Shown here: piece after piece, positions 15,386 to 18,494 of the stretch
Layout: each line of letters starts with the position of its first letter
Numbering within the stretch: the first letter of the stretch is position 1
Assembly (NCBI GenBank): GCA_002256535.1
Contig: NMUJ01000009.1
Location: forward strand, 1-18,494
Length of the DNA stretch: 18,494 bases
Direction: 5' to 3'
DNA from: Caldifarciminota bacterium 4484_18
Lineage (GTDB): Bacteria > Hydrothermota > UBA3073 > NMUJ01
Program-made: the position numbers and the translations under genes
The notes under the pieces: generated by a model
The model's database searches: none
The model's input: the letters and a program-made list of their open reading frames with translations, nothing else
Told to the model about the DNA's origin: nothing

Positions 15386-15484
15386 TGCAAAATAACTACA
15401 AGAAACTACAGAATAATTGTGTGTTTATCTCGCCTCTCTTGATGGATCACAGTATCGTGGTTTTAGTCTTTCATTGCCCAACTT
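15386..15484. other. Intergenic stretch between convergent operons, nothing recognised
   Basis: About 100 bp between the hairpin and the queH stop. I see an imperfect doubled ACTACA motif near 15394-15412 and a weak CAC...GTG stem near 15448-15458 followed by TTTTA. No RNA gene, CRISPR repeat or convincing terminator for queH is visible. Confidence 0.5.
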
Positions 15485-16021
15485 TCACTTCCTCTTACTA
15501 AATATACAACCACAATAATGCTGTCGATACAGGTTAAGTTCCTTCGCTATACGTATGCTTTCCTTGTAACCATCGCGTTTCTTGAAATTTTCCCGCAGAA
15601 AATTTATCCCATAAGTGGTACCGAGTTCGTAACCGATTGTGTTTATCATATCCGCATCCTTGTATGGGCTGACTGTCAACGTAGTTGTAAAATATTCTAT
15701 ACCAAGCTTCTTGGCCATAAGCGCAGTTTGCCCAAGTCGCATCCTTATACATATTGCGCAACGTTTACCACCCTCGGGTTCGTCGTAGTACCCACGTGTA
15801 AGATTGAACCAGCGCCATGGTTCATACTCACCATAGATTACTTCTATATCCAATTTGTTGAGCTGCCCCATACGTAATTTATATTCTGATGGCGGCTGAA
15901 TGTTAGGGTTGTAGAAAAACCCAATAACCTCAAACCCTCTCTCTTTTAACCTTTTTATCGGTACGGTTGCACACGGTGCGCAACAGATATGTAATAGCAA
16001 TCTCTCAGTAGGTGACCGCAT
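15485..16021 (-). CDS. queH: Epoxyqueuosine reductase QueH (DUF208)
   Basis: 178 residues from ATG 16021. QueH carries out the last step of tRNA queuosine synthesis, reducing epoxyqueuosine to queuosine, and is the non-cobalamin alternative to QueG. The metal-binding cysteines are in place: 'HICCAPC' (Cys13, Cys14, Cys17), 'KRCAICIRMRL' (Cys88, Cys91) and 'QHYCGC' (Cys170, Cys172), with 'FYNPNIQPPSEY' and 'TTTLTVSPYKDAD' between them as expected. ATG 16021 overlaps the upstream gene by 17 bp. A TTG at 16000, just after that gene's stop, gives 'LLLHICCAPC' and is an equally reasonable start. It is the last gene of a minus-strand run with amrS and the NusG domain II gene. Confidence 0.93.
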   Translation of the reverse strand: MRSPTERLLLHICCAPCATVPIKRLKERGFEVIGFFYNPNIQPPSEYKLRMGQLNKLDIEVIYGEYEPWRWFNLTRGYYDEPEGGKRCAICIRMRLGQTALMAKKLGIEYFTTTLTVSPYKDADMINTIGYELGTTYGINFLRENFKKRDGYKESIRIAKELNLYRQHYCGCIFSKRK

Positions 16022-16364
16022 CCACACGTGGCTTACCCTTCAACTCTATAACTACGCGGTTAGGTACGCAGATGATAACACTACCGGGTTTGTCGATCCA
16101 CCCCTGTTTCATGCATAGCTTCAGCGGGCACGGTGACTGCAACATCCTAACCCTACCATCTTTGATCTCAACGTAGGAGCTACCCAATGGGCCATCAACT
16201 TTAATTATCTGGTTTTTATTTAAGTAGAACCGATAGTATGGTTTACCGTTGAGATATATCACACCATACCGCGGCTGGTATGTTGCCCTATGGTTTGCAA
16301 ATAAGTATAAGCTTACCGCTAACAGTATCACTACAAGCACATAATCGGCAGGCTTAAGCTTCAC
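16005..16364 (-). CDS. NusG domain II-containing membrane-anchored protein (DUF1312)
   Basis: 119 residues. There is one N-terminal membrane segment (about residues 7-22, 'DYVLVVILLAVSLYLF'), then a single NusG domain II-like beta domain outside the membrane: 'SYVEIKDGRVRML', 'SPCPLKLCMKQGWI' (Cys79, Cys84), 'KPGSVIICVPNRVVIEL'. This matches the PF07009 pattern in which the two cysteines and the 'GW+..PG..I+C+PN++VIE' motif are conserved. The function of the family is unknown; genes of this family often accompany envelope or respiratory (Rnf, ApbE) genes. The start GTG 16364 overlaps the amrS stop (GTGA). An ATG at 16391 would overlap amrS by 31 bp, which I consider less likely. Confidence 0.85.
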   Translation of the reverse strand: MKLKPADYVLVVILLAVSLYLFANHRATYQPRYGVIYLNGKPYYRFYLNKNQIIKVDGPLGSSYVEIKDGRVRMLQSPCPLKLCMKQGWIDKPGSVIICVPNRVVIELKGKPRVDAVTY

Positions 16365-17356
16365 ATTACGATATCTACTTTGCGACCACATTTAGTACAT
16401 TTACCGGCAGCTACACCTACCACCTGCGTACTGTAGAAGTAACGTTCAACCAACAGGTTACCACACTCAGGGCAATAGGTATTACTACCCTCGAGTATGT
16501 TCACATTCCCTATATACACGTATTTTAGCCGCTGTTCAGCCATCTCATATGCATGTTTGAGCGTACTAACCGGTGTCGTGGGGGCATCAAACCCACGATA
16601 TGGGAAATACCTCGTAAAATGTAGTGGTGTATCATCACCTACTGAAGCAACAAACTCCACCAACCGCTCTATATCTTCATCCTTATCGTTATACCCCGGT
16701 ATCATTAGGTTGGTCACCTCAACATGTACACCAGCCTCCTTCATCCGTTTAATGGTATGTTTAACAGCATCAAGGTTACCTTTGACTACTTTACGATAAA
16801 AATCTGGGTTCATGGACTTAAGATCCACATTAGCTGCATCTATGTACGGTAGGAGCTCCTCCAGCGGGTCAGCATTTATCATACCATTTGTCACAAGCAC
16901 ATTTACCAATCCACGCTCATGCGCTAATTTACCAGTATCCAAGATGTACTCAAACCATACGAGTGGCTCACTGTACGTATAACAAATACCTATGGATTCG
17001 TTAGCTATCGCTATACGTACCAGCTCATCTGGTGCTATATAATGTGTAGGCGCTTGCACATGGGTTATCTCCCAGTTCTGGCAATACGGGCATCGCATGT
17101 TACAACCGTTAGGTGCAACCGACAGTATGTATTTACCGGGATGAAAGTGATACAGTGGCTTCTTCTCCATGGGATCCATGTGCATGCTGACTACCTCACC
17201 ATAGTTCACTACGTAGAGGGTACCAGCCTCATTTTTACGTCCAAAACATAAGCTTAGCTCACCATCTTTCAACACACAATTGTTAGGACATAATTTACAC
17301 TGTACCATGTTATCACCCAACTGCTTATAATATTTGGCAGTTACCATCTTACTCAT
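16361..17356 (-). CDS. amrS: AmmeMemoRadiSam-system radical SAM enzyme
   Basis: 331 residues, family-typical. The radical SAM cluster motif is 'CNMRCPYCQNW' (Cys85, Cys89, Cys92). The N-terminus has an extra cysteine set 'CKLCPNNC' plus Cys37 ('LCFGRKNEAG'), and there is a C-terminal zinc ribbon ('YCPECGNLL', 'KCTKCGRKV'), as in the PflA-like AmrS family. Other recognisable motifs: 'YTYSEPLVWFEY', 'VTNGMINADPLEELLPYIDA', 'NVDLKSMNPDFYRKV' and 'LHFTRYFPYRG'. AmrS usually occurs with AMMECR1 and MEMO1 homologues; neither is in this window. The substrate is unknown. ATG 17356 is taken as the start; ATG 17347 is possible. Its stop overlaps the next gene's GTG, so they are coupled. Confidence 0.92.
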   Translation of the reverse strand: MSKMVTAKYYKQLGDNMVQCKLCPNNCVLKDGELSLCFGRKNEAGTLYVVNYGEVVSMHMDPMEKKPLYHFHPGKYILSVAPNGCNMRCPYCQNWEITHVQAPTHYIAPDELVRIAIANESIGICYTYSEPLVWFEYILDTGKLAHERGLVNVLVTNGMINADPLEELLPYIDAANVDLKSMNPDFYRKVVKGNLDAVKHTIKRMKEAGVHVEVTNLMIPGYNDKDEDIERLVEFVASVGDDTPLHFTRYFPYRGFDAPTTPVSTLKHAYEMAEQRLKYVYIGNVNILEGSNTYCPECGNLLVERYFYSTQVVGVAAGKCTKCGRKVDIVM

Positions 17357-17384
17357 AAGTTACGTAACCCAGCTCCATGTCAAC

Positions 17385-18494
17385 TTATGGTATCACTGCA
17401 ATCGGATGTTTCGCAACCAGCCGCTTACCGGTTTCGCAATCGACCGCTTTTATGTAGACTACATAAGCACCGGGGTCGAGTTCACTCGTATCGAATTGCA
17501 ACGAATACTCCGCAGGTGATCGAAATTGTTTCAACAAACATACCACCCTGTTTCCTGTGATATCGTACAGCTCAAGTTCAACCGTCGCCTCACGAAACGG
17601 CACCCTATATGTGATGTTGAGAACCCCACCTTTCCTCACCGTACGGGGGGCGATTTCCAGCTCCATATGTTCCACGTATCTGCCGACAAATACGTCACAA
17701 TCAGCTGTTATGTTGTACACACGGGTGATAAACTTGTGATACCCTTCCGTTTCCGGTATCCACGTAAATTCCACGATCTTGTCTTCCCCCGTATCTAACT
17801 GTACCGTCGTATCATATAATGGTGTAAACCATATCGAATCAGGTAGCTTTACTTCTAACTTAACCGGTATCTCGTAGCAATGTGTGTGGGGATTGAAAAG
17901 CCACACCTTTATCTTAGACTTGCGGGCCACCTGCGGTACGGGTGGATATACGTCCATACCCCTAATACGTACAATATCGACGAACGTCGTCTCATTAGCC
18001 ATAACCTCCCACGGTGGCTCTGTGGTCACATAACCTATCGTAAGGTTACCCATTGTATCGATAAATGTAAGTTCAGTAACAATACCAGGTGTAACCGGTA
18101 CCAAGAACTGTCCTGCGGATAGGTTCATACCTTCGTCAACACCGTTGGGTTCACTCCAGTAGCAGCCTTTGATCATATCCAACGAACACGCAAGTATCGC
18201 CACCTTATTACCCGATGTGGTGAACGTCGAATCCAAACTTAACGTACCCATGAGGTAACCCGTCTTAGATGCTAACCCAATTTGTGGGGTATCGACCATC
18301 GCTTCATCGTCGTCTACCTTCACCTTGAGGTAAATATTCTCACCCGTCGTATGTTTATGTATGCGTAACGGTAGCCACAAAAAAGCTGTAACACTATCTG
18401 CATGTAGCTCGTATTTACCCAGCCACCCATACCTCCAAGCTTCACCATCCCATATCTGTGATATAGCGGAACGTGCATCACGATCGTACACCCA
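17385..18494 (-). CDS. Secreted protein with C-terminal FlgD/Ig-like sorting domain (5' partial)
   Basis: The frame is open to the window edge; the visible part is 369 residues and the N-terminus lies outside. The N-terminal visible region (about 1-120) resembles a beta-sandwich carbohydrate-binding or family-9-like fold ('LGKYELHADSVTAFLWLPLR', 'GYLMGTLSLDSTFTTSGNKV', 'WSEPNGVDEGMNLSAG'). About residues 185-280 look like a CARDB/Ig-like adhesion module ('SKIKVWLFNPHTHCYEIPV', 'EFTWIPETEGYHKFITRVYN'). The last ~90 residues form the Ig-like domain with 'ELELYDITGNRV' and 'ELDPGAYVVYIKAVD'. It resembles the protein at the other end of the window in its C-terminal domain. It ends 28 bp before amrS, on the same strand. 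Substrate and role are unknown. Confidence 0.75.
   Translation of the reverse strand, partial: WVYDRDARSAISQIWDGEAWRYGWLGKYELHADSVTAFLWLPLRIHKHTTGENIYLKVKVDDDEAMVDTPQIGLASKTGYLMGTLSLDSTFTTSGNKVAILACSLDMIKGCYWSEPNGVDEGMNLSAGQFLVPVTPGIVTELTFIDTMGNLTIGYVTTEPPWEVMANETTFVDIVRIRGMDVYPPVPQVARKSKIKVWLFNPHTHCYEIPVKLEVKLPDSIWFTPLYDTTVQLDTGEDKIVEFTWIPETEGYHKFITRVYNITADCDVFVGRYVEHMELEIAPRTVRKGGVLNITYRVPFREATVELELYDITGNRVVCLLKQFRSPAEYSLQFDTSELDPGAYVVYIKAVDCETGKRLVAKHPIAVIP

Overview
The window looks like part of the genome of an uncultured, probably anaerobic and thermophilic bacterium. My best guess is a candidate WOR-3 (Stahlbacteria)-like lineage. Both ends carry surface or secreted proteins that finish in an Ig-like, FlgD/type IX-style C-terminal sorting domain. 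The genes between them (RecJ, a GlmL/MutL-like ASKHA protein, AmrS, QueH, a polyferredoxin membrane protein) suit such a lineage. This placement is inference; there is no rRNA gene or other marker in the window. No tRNA, rRNA, CRISPR array or insertion sequence was seen. No gap between genes exceeds about 300 bases; the longest are about 140 bp (15349-15484), 108 bp (1273-1380) and 93 bp (9437-9529).

Layout, left to right. (1) 1-1272, + strand: 3' part of a secreted multidomain protein. (2) 1381-3093, +: a broken carbamate kinase, a 48-residue membrane ORF with a CxxC that is coupled by ATGA overlaps on both sides, and a membrane 4Fe-4S protein. (3) recJ on the - strand (3083-4786), divergent from a two-gene unit on + (4860-7761): a GlmL/MutL-like ASKHA protein and a barrel-sandwich/KOW protein. 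These are followed by ogt and a YjbQ-family gene. (4) A secreted 'toastrack' beta-repeat protein (-), divergent from a DASS/SLC13 transporter and a small zinc-ribbon protein (+). (5) A GH38 alpha-mannosidase broken by a large internal deletion plus frameshift (11246-13530). (6) A two-gene cassette of an AAA/SMC-like ATPase and a small TOPRIM-like protein (13574-15348). Its arginine codon use is unlike the rest, and it resembles two-gene OLD/PARIS-type defence modules. (7) On the - strand, a tightly coupled run: secreted protein (partial), amrS, a NusG domain II protein, queH.

The points that stand out are: the ATPase plus TOPRIM-like cassette as a candidate defence system; two genes inactivated by internal deletions that also change frame, with a possible third in-frame deletion; a recurring leaderless promoter layout (TTG-type -35, 15 to 16 nt spacer, -10 ending 5 to 8 nt before ATG); the missed 48-residue ORF; and a hairpin that covers the ogt ribosome binding site. 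All family assignments rest on motif recognition by eye, without database searches.
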